Shown: positions 10,144 through 18,945 of the stretch, one piece after another
Position numbering within the stretch: position 1 is the first letter of the stretch
How the letters are laid out: the number at the start of each line of letters is the position of its first letter
Assembly: GCF_900105945.1 (NCBI RefSeq)
Contig: NZ_FNSO01000004.1
Location: 310,001-374,000, forward strand
Origin: Amycolatopsis tolypomycina
GTDB taxonomy: Bacteria > Actinomycetota > Actinomycetes > Mycobacteriales > Pseudonocardiaceae
Length of the DNA: 64,000 nucleotides
Reading direction: 5' to 3'
Made by a program: the position numbers and the translations under genes
Notes under the pieces: generated by a model
What the model saw: only the letters and a program-made list of their open reading frames with translations
Told to the model about the DNA's origin: nothing
The model's database searches: none

Positions 10144-12512
10144 CCGGCGGCTCCGTGCAGCTTCGCCAGCTCCAGCTGGTGGTCGCGCACCCGCGAGCCG
10201 TCGGCCGGGAACGGCGACCACTCGCCGCTCGCGGTCAGCACCCAGCACCGCGTCGCCGGGTCCAGCGCGGAGTCGAAGATGTTGTCGAGCTGCGCGGTGA
10301 GCTTCGGGTCCTTGACGCGGACCAGCGCCTCGATCCGCCGGTCGAGGTTGCGGTGCATCATGTCCGCGCTGCCGATCCAGTGGGTGCCGCCCGCGCGGAA
10401 GTGGAAGACACGGGAGTGCTCCAGGAACCGGCCCAGCACCGACCGGACGTGGATGTTTTCCGACAACCCCTCGACGCCCGGCTTCAGCGCGCAGATCCCG
10501 CGGACGACGACCTCGACCGGCACCCCGGCCTGCGACGCGTGGTAGAGCGCGTCGATCACCTGCTCGTCGACCAGGGAGTTGCACTTGATCCGGATCCCGG
10601 CCTGCTGCCCGGCCCTGGCGAGCTCGATCTCCTCGCCGATCGCCCGGACGATGCCGCGGCGGATGCCGTGCGGCGACGTCAGGATCGTGCGGTAGGTGTC
10701 CTGCCGCGAATAGCCGGTGAGCACGTTGAACAGGTCGGTGATGTCCGCGCCGATGCTCGGGTCGGCCGTCAGCAGCCCGAGGTCTTCGTAGAGCCGCGCC
10801 GTCTTCGGGTTGTAGTTGCCGGTGCCGATGTGGCAGTAGCGCCGGATCGTCGAACCCTCCTGGCGCACCACCATCGACACCTTGCAGTGCGTCTTCAGCC
10901 CGACCAGGCCATACACGACGTGCACGCCCGCGCGCTCCAGCGTCCGCGCCCAGGTGATGTTGGCCTGCTCGTCGAACCGCGCCTTGATCTCCACCAGCGC
11001 GACGACCTGCTTGCCCGCCTCGGCGGCGTCGATCAGCGCGTCGACGATCGGGGAGTCACCGGACGTCCGGTACAGCGTCTGCTTGATCGCCAGCACCTTC
11101 GAGTCGGCCGCCGCCTGCTCGATGAAGCGCTGCACGCTCGTGGAGAACGAGTCGTACGGGTGGTGGACCAGCACGTCGCCCTCGCGCAGCGTCGCGAAGA
11201 CGCTCTTCGGCGTCTCGCGCTCGCCGAACGCCGGGTGCGTCGCCGGCACGAACGGCCTGTCCTTCAGCTCCTTGCGGTCCACTGCGGACAGCTGGTGCAG
11301 GCAGGTCAGGTCGAGCAGGCCGGGCACCTCGACGACGTCGGCCGGGTCGACGTCCAGCTCGCGCAGCAGCAGCTCGAGCATGTGCTCGCTCATGTCCTGC
11401 GCGACCTCGAGGCGGACCGGCGGGCCGAACCGGCGCTGCGCCAGCTCGCGCTCGAGGGCCTGCAGGAGGTCTTCGTCGCGGTCTTCGTCGACCTCGAAGT
11501 CGGCGTTGCGGGTGACGCGGAAGACGTGGTGCTCGGTGACGTCCATGCCGGTGAACAGCTCGCCCAGGTGGGCGGCGATGAGCTCCTCGAGCGGGAGGAA
11601 CGTCGCCGTGCGGCTGGCCCGCTCGGTCTCGACGCGCATCAGCCGCGGCACGTTGCTCGGCACCTTGACCCTGGCGAAGCGCTCGGTGCCGCCCTCGGGG
11701 TCGCGGACCGTGACCGCGAGGTTCAGCGAGAGGCCCGAGATGTAGGGGAACGGGTGCGCCGGGTCGACGGCCAGCGGCGTCAGCACCGGGAAGATCTGCT
11801 CGGAGAAGTAGCTCGACAGCCGCAGCTGGTCGGCGCCGGCCAGGTCGGCCCAGCCGACGATCCGGATGTCGTGCTCGGCCAGCTGGGGGCGCAGGTGCTT
11901 TTCGAAGGCGCCGGTCTGGCGCTCGACGAGGTCCTGGTTGCGCTTGGCGATGTAGCCGAGCTGCTCGCGCGGGGTGAGCCCGTCCGCGCTGCGCACCAGC
12001 AGGCCTGTCTCGTCGCGGCGCTTCAGGCCGGCGACGCGGACCATGTAGAACTCGTCCAGATTGGACGCGAAGATGGCGAGGAACTTCGCCCGTTCGAGCA
12101 GCGGCTGCGACTCGTCCTCGGCCAGGGCGAGCACGCGGGCGTTGAAGTCCTGCCACGAGAGCTCGCGGTTGAAGTACCGGTCGTCGGGCAGCGTCTCGAC
12201 GGCGGTCGGCGCGACGGTGACCGCCGGCGGCGCCGACGGGACGGCCCGGAACTCCTCGGCGCCGCGCGGGTTGCCCTGCGTGGCGCTGCGGCGCCGCGTT
12301 GTCGACGGCGTCGCCGCGGCGGCCGTGGTCTTGCGGGTTCTGGCCTTGCCGGCGGTGGCACGGGCGGCGGTGTCGCGGGCGGTGGACTTCGACGGGACCT
12401 TCTTGGCCGCGGTCGGCTTCTTCGCCGCCGCTGCCTCCGAAGATCCGTTGGCCGGGTTCCGTCGCCTCCGCGGTGCGGGCGTGCCGCCGTCGTCTGTGCT
12501 CACGCCCCCCAT
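10140..12512 (-). CDS. ppk: Polyphosphate kinase 1
   Basis: 790 aa from ATG 12512; GTG 12503, three codons in, is an alternative, with GGGGGG just before it. It makes inorganic polyphosphate from ATP through a phospho-histidine. Family motifs are present: [16 protein letters not shown] at the start of the core, [39 protein letters not shown] (the phosphorylated-His region) and [14 protein letters not shown] near the C-terminus. The first 90 residues are an extra Ala/Lys/Thr/Arg-rich, disordered segment (for example [17 protein letters not shown]) that resembles the HU tail encoded 4.5 kb away. mutT1 is translationally coupled downstream. Confidence 0.95.
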   Translation of the reverse strand: MGGVSTDDGGTPAPRRRRNPANGSSEAAAAKKPTAAKKVPSKSTARDTAARATAGKARTRKTTAAAATPSTTRRRSATQGNPRGAEEFRAVPSAPPAVTVAPTAVETLPDDRYFNRELSWQDFNARVLALAEDESQPLLERAKFLAIFASNLDEFYMVRVAGLKRRDETGLLVRSADGLTPREQLGYIAKRNQDLVERQTGAFEKHLRPQLAEHDIRIVGWADLAGADQLRLSSYFSEQIFPVLTPLAVDPAHPFPYISGLSLNLAVTVRDPEGGTERFARVKVPSNVPRLMRVETERASRTATFLPLEELIAAHLGELFTGMDVTEHHVFRVTRNADFEVDEDRDEDLLQALERELAQRRFGPPVRLEVAQDMSEHMLELLLRELDVDPADVVEVPGLLDLTCLHQLSAVDRKELKDRPFVPATHPAFGERETPKSVFATLREGDVLVHHPYDSFSTSVQRFIEQAAADSKVLAIKQTLYRTSGDSPIVDALIDAAEAGKQVVALVEIKARFDEQANITWARTLERAGVHVVYGLVGLKTHCKVSMVVRQEGSTIRRYCHIGTGNYNPKTARLYEDLGLLTADPSIGADITDLFNVLTGYSRQDTYRTILTSPHGIRRGIVRAIGEEIELARAGQQAGIRIKCNSLVDEQVIDALYHASQAGVPVEVVVRGICALKPGVEGLSENIHVRSVLGRFLEHSRVFHFRAGGTHWIGSADMMHRNLDRRIEALVRVKDPKLTAQLDNIFDSALDPATRCWVLTASGEWSPFPADGSRVRDHQLELAKLHGAAG

Positions 12513-12554
12513 TCTTCACTACGTGCCGCGGAATTGCGCAGACCGCGGTGAAGG

Positions 12555-13178
12555 TCAGATGAACAGCTCAGCGCGGTACGCCGAGGTGTGTTTCCCGACA
12601 CCCAGGGCGCGGACGTGCGCGAGATCATCGGGGGTGTCGACGTCGCTGCGGAGGGTCGGCAGGGCCTGGCGCAGCGGGATCGCGCCGGACTCCGCGTGGC
12701 TGCGCGCCGACCCGGGACCGAACCGCGGATCGAGCGGCTCGCCTGCCGCGGCGAGCAGCAGGGTGGTGCCGGTGCCCTGCCGATCGGCGACGAAGGCCCT
12801 CCTCCCGGCCGCTTCGGCGAGGGCGGCGGTGAGGTCGCCGGCGCGCAGGGCGGGGAGGTCGGCCTGGAGGGCGCCGACGATCGTGTCCGGATCGTCGGCT
12901 TTGAGCAGGGCCGCGCCGTGGCGGAAGGCGGCGTTGAGGGTCTTTTCGGCGGGTTCTTCGACGATCTCGACCCCGAGCTCGGAGAGTGTTTTGACGGCAT
13001 CCGGGTCGGCGGCGACGAGGAGGACGCGCCTGACCTGCGCACTCGAGACAACGGCGGCCAGGGTGTCCTTGGCGAGCGCCAGGACCAGGCCGGGGTGGTG
13101 GGCGGGTTCGACGGCACCACGCAGCCGCGACTTGCCGTCGCGGGGGTGTTTCATCGGCACGACCAGGTCCACGTCCAC
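12555..13178 (-). CDS. cofC: 2-phospho-L-lactate/PEP guanylyltransferase
   Basis: 207 aa, from the GTG at 13178 (a second GTG at 13172 also fits). CofC/FbiD activates 2-phospholactate or phosphoenolpyruvate with GTP for coenzyme F420 assembly. Visible signatures are VDLVVPMKHPRDGKSRL at the nucleotide-binding N-terminus, LQADLPALRAGDL and FVADRQGTGTTLL, followed by DPRFGPGSARSH and DVDTPDDLAHV. Neighbours ppk and gpsA are those of Rv2983 (fbiD). The other F420 genes are not in this window. Confidence 0.92.
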   Translation of the reverse strand: MDVDLVVPMKHPRDGKSRLRGAVEPAHHPGLVLALAKDTLAAVVSSAQVRRVLLVAADPDAVKTLSELGVEIVEEPAEKTLNAAFRHGAALLKADDPDTIVGALQADLPALRAGDLTAALAEAAGRRAFVADRQGTGTTLLLAAAGEPLDPRFGPGSARSHAESGAIPLRQALPTLRSDVDTPDDLAHVRALGVGKHTSAYRAELFI

Positions 13179-13233
13179 GTGTCCATCTTTACCCGAAAGC
13201 CGGGGTGGGCCGTGGTGGGCGGGGGGCGCCGAT

Positions 13234-13286
13234 GTCATGAAAGGGTCGTTCATGGCGTCAGACGTCATGAACGACCCTTTCATGAC
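13234..13286. repeat. Family A palindromic repeat, inverted pair
   Basis: Two copies of the unit GTCATGAA-N7-TTCATGAC lie head to head. The arms at 13234-13259 and 13261-13286 are 26 bp with one mismatch and a single-base loop, so a long hairpin or cruciform can form. The pair lies in the divergent cofC-plsC gap. The same unit occurs twice at 46863-46915. Confidence 0.85.
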
Positions 13287-13425
13287 GTCCGAAACCCCCG
13301 CGGCAAGCGAGCCGTAAGCCAACCCCCGGCCCTGCCCTGGCCAGGCTGAACCGACCCTCCCTGGACCGCCTCGAGCCCGGCGCGGCAGGATCAACCCCGG
13401 ATGTGACGTGAGCGAGGAGGAGATC

Positions 13426-14130
13426 GTGGCCCGGCGTGAGAAGGGCGGCTTCTGGGTGGGGCTCGCCGCCGTACTGTTCTACCCGCTCACCGCTATCGGG
13501 CGGCGGGTCTACGTCGGGGCCGAGAAGATCCCGCGGCACGGGCCCGCGCTGCTCGTCATGAACCACATCTCGCACTTCGATCCCGCCGTGGACGCCGTCT
13601 TCGTGCACCGGCAGAAGCGCGTTCCGCGGTTCCTCTTCAAGGAGAGCCTGCTGCGGGCGCCGATCCTCGGGCCGATCGTCGGCGGGTCCGGGCAGATTCC
13701 CGTCTCGCGGGGGTCGGCCGCCGCCGGGGACAGTCTGAAGGCTGCTCACCAGGCTCTCGAAGACGGGAAGATCGTCGTCATCTATCCCGAAGGCACCATC
13801 ACCAAGGACCCGGCCGGCTGGCCGAAGGAGTCCTTCACCGGCGCCGCGCGGCTCGCGCTGCAGAACGACGTCCCGGTCATCCCCATCGCGCGGTGGGGCA
13901 CCAGCCAGATCTTCAACGGCTACACGAAGAAGTTCACGCCCTTCCCGCGCAAGACGATCACCCACTCCGTCGGCGACCCGCTCGACCTGTCCGCCTACCG
14001 CGGCGGCAACACCCGCAGCGCCACCAAACTGCGCGAAGTCACCCAGGTCATGATGGACGAGGTGACCCGGCTGCTGGCCGAAATCCGGCAGGAAGAACCG
14101 CCGGCCAAGAAGCCGGAGGACCCCGCCTGA
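13426..14130 (+). CDS. plsC: 1-acyl-sn-glycerol-3-phosphate acyltransferase
   Basis: 234 aa from GTG 13426, chosen because GAGGAGGAG ends three bases upstream. GTG 13408 would add six residues and overlap that RBS. A membrane-associated PlsC-fold enzyme that acylates lysophosphatidate for phospholipid synthesis. The catalytic NHxxxxD motif (NHISHFDP) lies near residue 45, the substrate-binding FKESLL and PVSRGSA motifs follow, and EGTITKD is intact. An N-terminal hydrophobic helix ([14 protein letters not shown]) anchors it. The stop overlaps the gpsA start by one base, which couples glycerolipid steps. Confidence 0.9.
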   Translation: MARREKGGFWVGLAAVLFYPLTAIGRRVYVGAEKIPRHGPALLVMNHISHFDPAVDAVFVHRQKRVPRFLFKESLLRAPILGPIVGGSGQIPVSRGSAAAGDSLKAAHQALEDGKIVVIYPEGTITKDPAGWPKESFTGAARLALQNDVPVIPIARWGTSQIFNGYTKKFTPFPRKTITHSVGDPLDLSAYRGGNTRSATKLREVTQVMMDEVTRLLAEIRQEEPPAKKPEDPA

Positions 14131-15146
14131 TGCGCGCCGACGTGCAGCGGGTCACCGTGCTGGGCGCCGGGTCGTGGGGCACCGCCTTCGCCAAGGTGCT
14201 CGGCGACGCCGGGCGGGACGTCACGGTCTGGGCGCGCCGGGAGCAGGTCGCCGAGGACATCCGGGAACGGCACACCAACAGCGCCTACCTGCCCGGCGTG
14301 ACCCTGCCCGCGAACATCACCGCCACCAGCGACCCGGCGAAGGCCCTGCAGGACGCCCAAGCCGTCGTCCTGGCCGTGCCCAGCCAGAGCCTGCGGGCCA
14401 ACCTGACCGCGTGGCGCGGGCTGCTGCCGGACGACGCGATCCTCGTCAGCCTCGCCAAGGGCGTCGAGCTCGGCACGCTCAAGCGGATGAGCGAGGTGAT
14501 CGGCGAGATCGTCGGGATCGACGCCGGTGACGTCGTCGTCGTCACCGGGCCGAACCTGGCCAAGGAGATCGCCGCCGGGCAGCCGTCCGCCTCCGTGCTG
14601 GCCTGTGCCGACCACGAACGCGCCGTCGCGATCCAGCGGGCGTGCGCCAACTCCTACTTCCGTCCGTACACCAACACCGACGTCGTCGGCTGCGAGCTCG
14701 GTGGCGCCTGCAAGAACGTCATCGCGCTCAGCACCGGGATGGCCGCCGGCCTCGGCCTCGGCACCAACACGATGGCGACGCTCATCACCCGCGGCCTGGC
14801 CGAGATGGCCCGGCTCGGCGCGAAGCTGGGCGCCGACCCGCTGACGTTCGCCGGGCTCGCCGGCGTCGGCGACCTGGTCGCCACCTGCTCGTCGCCGCTT
14901 TCGCGCAACCGCACCTTCGGTGAGCGCCTCGGCCGCGGCGAGTCCCTCGAACAGGCGCAGGCGGCGGCCGGCGGGCAGGTCGCCGAGGGCGTCATGTCGT
15001 GCTCGTCGATCCGGGCGCTGGCCCAGAGCCTCGGTGTCGACATGCCGATCACCGACGCCATGCACCGCGTCTGCCACGAGGGCGTCGACCCCCGGCAGGC
15101 CGGCGCCGAGCTGCTCGGACGGTCTCAAAAACACGAGTGGTCCTGA
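14130..15146 (+). CDS. gpsA: NAD(P)-dependent glycerol-3-phosphate dehydrogenase
   Basis: 338 aa. Converts dihydroxyacetone phosphate to sn-glycerol-3-phosphate, the backbone used by the PlsC-type enzyme encoded just upstream. The Rossmann motif [17 protein letters not shown] lies at the N-terminus. The catalytic-lysine segment [12 protein letters not shown], the loop [15 protein letters not shown] and the [15 protein letters not shown] signature are all present. Translation is coupled to plsC through TGATG. Syntenic with Rv2982c. Confidence 0.96.
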   Translation: MRADVQRVTVLGAGSWGTAFAKVLGDAGRDVTVWARREQVAEDIRERHTNSAYLPGVTLPANITATSDPAKALQDAQAVVLAVPSQSLRANLTAWRGLLPDDAILVSLAKGVELGTLKRMSEVIGEIVGIDAGDVVVVTGPNLAKEIAAGQPSASVLACADHERAVAIQRACANSYFRPYTNTDVVGCELGGACKNVIALSTGMAAGLGLGTNTMATLITRGLAEMARLGAKLGADPLTFAGLAGVGDLVATCSSPLSRNRTFGERLGRGESLEQAQAAAGGQVAEGVMSCSSIRALAQSLGVDMPITDAMHRVCHEGVDPRQAGAELLGRSQKHEWS

Positions 15147-15159
15147 TCCGTGGGACGGC

Positions 15160-15188
15160 TTGACCGGGAAGGACGCGGCTGGGACTCT
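15160..15188 (+). promoter_or_regulatory. Promoter of leader peptide and cysteine dioxygenase
   Basis: TTGACC (15160-15165), a 17-bp spacer and GACTCT (15183-15188) lie just downstream of the gpsA stop. The leader-peptide ATG begins six bases after the -10 hexamer, so the transcript would start at or next to the ATG and be leaderless. Confidence 0.6.
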
Positions 15189-15194
15189 GGTCGC

Positions 15195-15275
15195 ATGTTC
15201 GCGCACGCCATGTCCGAGTCGAGGGGCCGCACCGGCCTCGGCTCCGTCGTGCGCGCGTGTCGCTGTTGTCGGTGA
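15195..15275 (+). CDS. Cys-rich leader peptide (uORF) before cysteine dioxygenase
   Basis: A 26-residue peptide, MFAHAMSESR...ending VRACRCCR, with three Cys in the last five codons (TGT-CGC-TGT-TGT-CGG-TGA). It begins six bases after a promoter -10 element and ends 50 nt before the dioxygenase ATG. Actinobacteria carry short leader peptides ending in clustered Cys codons upstream of sulfur-metabolism genes, where ribosome stalling on cysteine codons reports cysteine supply (established family behaviour). The Cys cluster immediately before the stop and the position upstream of a cysteine-degrading enzyme point to this role. Ribosome profiling would be decisive. Confidence 0.7.
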   Translation: MFAHAMSESRGRTGLGSVVRACRCCR

Positions 15276-15325
15276 ACCCAGCCCCGGCCCAGCTCGACAC
15301 CCCTTTTCTTCCCGTGAGGACCCTC

Positions 15326-15805
15326 ATGTTCGCCGTTCCCGACAACACCCTGCTGCGTCCCGAGAACCCCGCGCTGCGCCACCCGGTGCGCGTCGCCCTC
15401 GAGGTCGCCGCCGACCGCGACCGCTGGAAGCACCTGCTGCGCTACGACCCCGACGAGCGGTTCGCGACGCTCGTGTCGAAGGACGAGCAGCAGGAGGTGT
15501 GGCTGATGAGCTGGCTGCCCGGGCAGTACACCGACCTGCACGACCACGCCTTCGCCAGCGGCGCGTTCACGGTGGTCGCCGGCCACCTCACCGAGGCCGT
15601 GGCGCGCCGCGCGCCGGACGGCCGGGCGGTCACCGAGCTGCACGCGCTTTCGGTGGGGCAGTCGCGGGTGTTCGGGCCGGGGTACGTGCACGAGGTCCGC
15701 AACGACGGCCCGGACCCGGCGATCTCGGTCCACGTCTACCGGGACGCGGGCCGCGCGATGCGGCCGTACCACCTCGACCCGGTCGAGGGCCCGATCCCGG
15801 ACTGA
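15326..15805 (+). CDS. Cysteine dioxygenase family protein
   Basis: 159 aa from ATG 15326, chosen for GTGAGGA at 15314-15320; a GTG at 15257 would overlap the leader peptide. It is predicted to oxidise L-cysteine to cysteine sulfinate with non-haem iron. The cupin metal motif is present as LHDHAFASGAF (His-x-His), and the third His in FGPGYVHEVRNDG. Two-step cupin strands follow, ending in VHVYRDAGRAM. Control through the Cys-rich leader peptide upstream is likely. A palindromic repeat lies 28 nt after the stop, and the next gene converges. Confidence 0.88.
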   Translation: MFAVPDNTLLRPENPALRHPVRVALEVAADRDRWKHLLRYDPDERFATLVSKDEQQEVWLMSWLPGQYTDLHDHAFASGAFTVVAGHLTEAVARRAPDGRAVTELHALSVGQSRVFGPGYVHEVRNDGPDPAISVHVYRDAGRAMRPYHLDPVEGPIPD

Positions 15806-15833
15806 CCCGGCCAACGCTGTTGTCAGGTCGCCA

Positions 15834-15918
15834 GCGCCCCAATGTGGCGTTCGGTGCGTTGGACGCACCGAACGCCACATTGGGTGCGTTGGACGCAACC
15901 AACGCCACATTGGGGCGC
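15834..15918. repeat. Family B palindromic repeat between convergent genes
   Basis: Built on CCAATGTGGCGTT and its complement AACGCCACATTGG. One left arm at 15839 is followed by two right arms (ends near 15883 and 15913), with GGTGCGTTGGACGCACC-like inner palindromes. Outer GCGCCCC/GGGGCGC arms at 15834 and 15912 close an 85-bp structure. It sits between the stops of the dioxygenase and asparaginase genes, so it probably works as a bidirectional terminator. Confidence 0.8.
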
Positions 15919-15949
15919 TCGGGCGGGGCGGGGCGGGCCGGGCCGGGGC

Positions 15950-16927
15950 TCAGTCCAGGTTGCCGCGGGCTCGGAACTCGCGCTCGATCCGGTCCCGGTC
16001 CGCGCCGGACGCCAGCAGCGCGTGCAGCAGGATCCGCGACTTCCGGGCGTCGAGCCAGCCCGCCATCGTCGCGCCCATCGCGATCAAGCTCGACTCCGAG
16101 CCGTGGAAGCCGTACGTCGAGCGCAGTGTCGGGCCCGCGCCCGTCCGCGACGCGACGACCACCGGCAGCGACGGCACCAGCCGGGCGATCACGTCGGCCG
16201 TGCCGGCGGACACGTGACCCACGCCCGTCGCGGCGATCACCACGCCGCGCACGTCCGGCTGCGAAACCACGTGCGACAGCATCGCGCCCGAGTCGTCCAG
16301 ACCCGCTTCGACGATCGGGACCAGGCCGTCGAACCGGGAACCGGACAGGGACGGCAGCCGCGGCGGTGACGGGTGGAACCAGTGCACCGCGTGCTCGACG
16401 ACCATGCCGAGCGGGCCCGCCGGCGCCGACGAGAACGCCTCCAGGTGGCTCGAATGCGCCTTCCGCACCCAGCGGGCCGCGTGGACGTCGTCGTTGAGCG
16501 TCACCAGCACGCCGCGGCCCCGGCTGCGCGGGTCGGCCGCGACCGTCAGCGCGTTGCGCAGGTTCGCCGGGCCGTCCGGGCTGAACAGGCCGGCGTTGCG
16601 CATCGCCCCGGTGACGACCACCGGGACGTCCGACGGCCAGTGCAGGTCCAGGAAGTACGCCGTTTCCTCCAGGGTGTCGGTGCCCTGGACGACGACGAAC
16701 CCGTCGGCGTCCTGGCGCAGGCCCCACTCGCGGCAGCGCAGCAGCGTCGCGAAGTCCAGCGACGCGCTGCCGATCCCGGCCAGCGTTTCGGCCAGGACGT
16801 CCATCGGCAGGTCGCCGAGGGCGCCGAGCAGGTCGGCCGCGCCGAACCGCGGGACGGCGCCGCCGTCGCCGTCGACCGGGGCCATCGAGATGGTGCCGCC
16901 CAACGTGGCGACCGCGATCAAAGGCAT
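15950..16927 (-). CDS. L-asparaginase family protein
   Basis: 325 aa, the usual asparaginase length, with no signal peptide, so cytoplasmic. The two catalytic Thr regions are intact: TLGGTIS at residues 8-14 (nucleophile Thr12) and VVQGTDTLEETAYFLDL (Thr-Asp pair). VTGAMRNAGLFSPDGPANL and the lysine-containing RWVRKAHSSHLEAF segment complete the active site. It hydrolyses asparagine to aspartate and ammonia. It lies 13 nt downstream of the methyltransferase gene, as the last gene of a run read leftward from the VOC gene. Confidence 0.92.
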   Translation of the reverse strand: MPLIAVATLGGTISMAPVDGDGGAVPRFGAADLLGALGDLPMDVLAETLAGIGSASLDFATLLRCREWGLRQDADGFVVVQGTDTLEETAYFLDLHWPSDVPVVVTGAMRNAGLFSPDGPANLRNALTVAADPRSRGRGVLVTLNDDVHAARWVRKAHSSHLEAFSSAPAGPLGMVVEHAVHWFHPSPPRLPSLSGSRFDGLVPIVEAGLDDSGAMLSHVVSQPDVRGVVIAATGVGHVSAGTADVIARLVPSLPVVVASRTGAGPTLRSTYGFHGSESSLIAMGATMAGWLDARKSRILLHALLASGADRDRIEREFRARGNLD

Positions 16928-16940
16928 GCGGTCACCCTAT

Positions 16941-17765
16941 TCAGCCGGTCTTGACCGCCTGGAGCGTGTAGCTCGCCGCGAGCCGTGACGGTGTGTCCTT
17001 CAGCCGCCATTCGCCGGTGTCCTCGTCGCGGACCATCTGCCCGGGCCAGCCGTTCCACGGCACGCTGTCGTGCTCGGTGAACGCCGTCAGCGTCAGGCCG
17101 TGGTCCAGCAGGGCCGTGATGATCTCGCCCAGCGAGTGGTTCCACGAGTGGGTGAGGCCGTGCTCGATCGGCCGGTCGACGGCGACGTAGGTCTCGGGGT
17201 CGTCGAACACCAGCGGCTCGGCGTGCTCGAAGTACGGGTACCGCAGCACCGCCGGGTTCGCGCCTTCGTCGTGCGCCCACAGCATCGGGTGCCCTTCGCG
17301 GATGAACAGCCGTCCGCCCGGCCGCAGCAGCCCGGCGACCACCGCCGCCCAGCGCGCCGCCGACGGCAGCCAGCACAGCGCGCCGATCCCGGTGTAGACG
17401 AGGTCGAACCGCCCGGCGCCGAGCACGTCGACGGCGTCGTACACGTTGGCCTCGTGGAAGTCGATGTCGGCAGCCGCCGCGGAAGCGAGCCGCCGCGCCT
17501 CGGCCAGCGCCGCGCCCGAGAAGTCCAGCCCGGTCATGGCCGCGCCGAGGCGGGACAGCGACACCGTGTCCGTGCCGAGGTGGCACTGCAGGTGCACCCC
17601 GCGCAGCCCGGTGAGATCACCCAGGCGCGGCCGGTCGAACCGCACGACACCGCTCAGGTGCGCCGGATCCGCGGCGAACCGGGCGAGGCCGTAGTCCGGC
17701 GACGCCGCGTGCAGCACCGCGCGCTCGTCCCAGTTGGCCTTGTTGACCGCGAACGAGTCCGTCAC
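16941..17765 (-). CDS. SAM-dependent methyltransferase
   Basis: 274 aa from GTG 17765, which overlaps the VOC stop by three bases. Class I Rossmann-fold methyltransferase: the SAM motif I is GVHLQCHLGTDTVSLSRLGA, motif II AAMTGLDFSGAALAEA, then FDLVYTGIGALCWL and LLRPGGRLFIREGHP. The C-terminal part (HSLGEIITALLDHGLTLT) matches small-molecule methyltransferases. The substrate cannot be read from the sequence. Co-translated with the VOC protein and followed by asparaginase. Confidence 0.85.
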   Translation of the reverse strand: MTDSFAVNKANWDERAVLHAASPDYGLARFAADPAHLSGVVRFDRPRLGDLTGLRGVHLQCHLGTDTVSLSRLGAAMTGLDFSGAALAEARRLASAAAADIDFHEANVYDAVDVLGAGRFDLVYTGIGALCWLPSAARWAAVVAGLLRPGGRLFIREGHPMLWAHDEGANPAVLRYPYFEHAEPLVFDDPETYVAVDRPIEHGLTHSWNHSLGEIITALLDHGLTLTAFTEHDSVPWNGWPGQMVRDEDTGEWRLKDTPSRLAASYTLQAVKTG

Positions 17766-18142
17766 GACGTCGCGGCGCGCTCGGCCGCGCTCCGCAGCAC
17801 GCAGAACTCGTTGCCCTCCGGGTCGGCGAGCACGGCCCAGCCCGTGCCGTCGGGGTTGCGGAGGTCGTTCACCAGCGTGGCACCGAGGCCGATGAGCCTC
17901 GAGACCTCTTCGTCGCGCGGGATGTCTGGCTGCAGGCACAGGTGGAGGCGGTTCTTCACCGTCTTCGGCTCCGGCACGCGCAGGAACAGCAGCGTCGTCC
18001 CGTCGTTCAGCTCGACGCCGACCTCGTCGTCGCCGGGGGAGTCGGTGTCCGGGATGGGTTTCCCGGTGACCTCGCTCCAGAACTGGCACAGCGTGTACGG
18101 CTCGGCGCAGTCGACGGAAATGTTCAGCACGGACGACGGCAT
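17762..18142 (-). CDS. VOC (glyoxalase-fold) family protein
   Basis: 126 aa. The fold is the paired beta-alpha-beta-beta-beta module of the vicinal-oxygen-chelate superfamily: ISVDCAEPYTLCQFWSEVTG at the start, RLHLCLQP in the middle and WAVLADPEGNEFCVL at the end. The terminal Glu of the metal site is visible in PEGNEF. The RBS GAGGAG precedes the ATG. Such small proteins may detoxify, bind antibiotics or act on unknown substrates. Translation is coupled to the downstream methyltransferase (GTGA overlap). Confidence 0.85.
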   Translation of the reverse strand: MPSSVLNISVDCAEPYTLCQFWSEVTGKPIPDTDSPGDDEVGVELNDGTTLLFLRVPEPKTVKNRLHLCLQPDIPRDEEVSRLIGLGATLVNDLRNPDGTGWAVLADPEGNEFCVLRSAAERAATS

Positions 18143-18204
18143 GGCGCTCCTCGAAGTCGGATACGTCCGAGTCTGGCCCAGCCGCTCCGGGAGGGCGAAC
18201 CGAT

Positions 18205-18945
18205 TTACGACGCCAGCGCCAGCCCCGCCGTCCGGTGCACGCGGCGGCTGTCGTCGACGATGAGGATCTCGCAGTCCGGCCGGTCGGCCGCCCAGGTGAT
18301 GCCCTCCGCGCCCATCGCGAACGCCGCCGTGGCCAGCGCGTCCGCCGTCACCAGGTCGCCGGCCACCACCGTGACGCTCATCAGGCCCGTCGCCGGGGTG
18401 CCGGAGCGGCCGTCGAGGATGTGGGACCCGCGCTCGTACGCCGCCGACGTCGCGATCGCGCCGTTGCGCGACTCCAGGACAGCGCACACCGCCAGGGGCT
18501 GCTCGGGGTGGCGCACCCCGACCCGCCACGGACGGCCCGGCTCCGGCTCGCCGGCGGTGACGACGTCGCCGCCGGCGTTGAGGCAGAACGTCGTCGCGCC
18601 CTCGGCCTTCAGCATGTCGGCCGCGCGCTGCACCGCCCAGCCCTTGACGACCGCGCACGGGTCGAGGCCGCGGCCGGGCAGCCGCGCGCGGAACGCGCCG
18701 CCGGAGAGCTGTTCGTAGTACGCGCAGAGCTCCAGCACCTCCAGGAGGTCGTCGCTCAGCTCCGCCGCCGTCAGCTCGCCGCGGTCGTACCGGCTGACCT
18801 CGCTGCCGGTCTTGAACGGGCTGAACCGGGCGTCGACGTCGCGGAACCACGCGAAGACGTCGTCGACGACCTCGGCGAAGTCGCCTTCGTCACGCAGGTC
18901 GAGCGAGATCGGCAGGCCCATCACCTGTTCGACGCGGGTGGTCAT
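18205..18945 (-). CDS. apbE: FAD:protein FMN transferase (ApbE)
   Basis: 246 aa, slightly shorter than canonical ApbE and without lipobox or signal peptide. It transfers FMN from FAD onto a Thr/Ser of an FMN-binding domain. Motifs: DARFSPFKTGSEVSRYDRGE, DPCAVVKGWAVQRAADML, CLNAGGDVVTAG and the Mg-binding region SVTVVAGDLVTADALATA. The ATG overlaps the stop of the FMN-binding gene, so enzyme and substrate protein are made together. It belongs to the cassette reading from 20816 to 18205. Confidence 0.92.
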   Translation of the reverse strand: MTTRVEQVMGLPISLDLRDEGDFAEVVDDVFAWFRDVDARFSPFKTGSEVSRYDRGELTAAELSDDLLEVLELCAYYEQLSGGAFRARLPGRGLDPCAVVKGWAVQRAADMLKAEGATTFCLNAGGDVVTAGEPEPGRPWRVGVRHPEQPLAVCAVLESRNGAIATSAAYERGSHILDGRSGTPATGLMSVTVVAGDLVTADALATAAFAMGAEGITWAADRPDCEILIVDDSRRVHRTAGLALAS

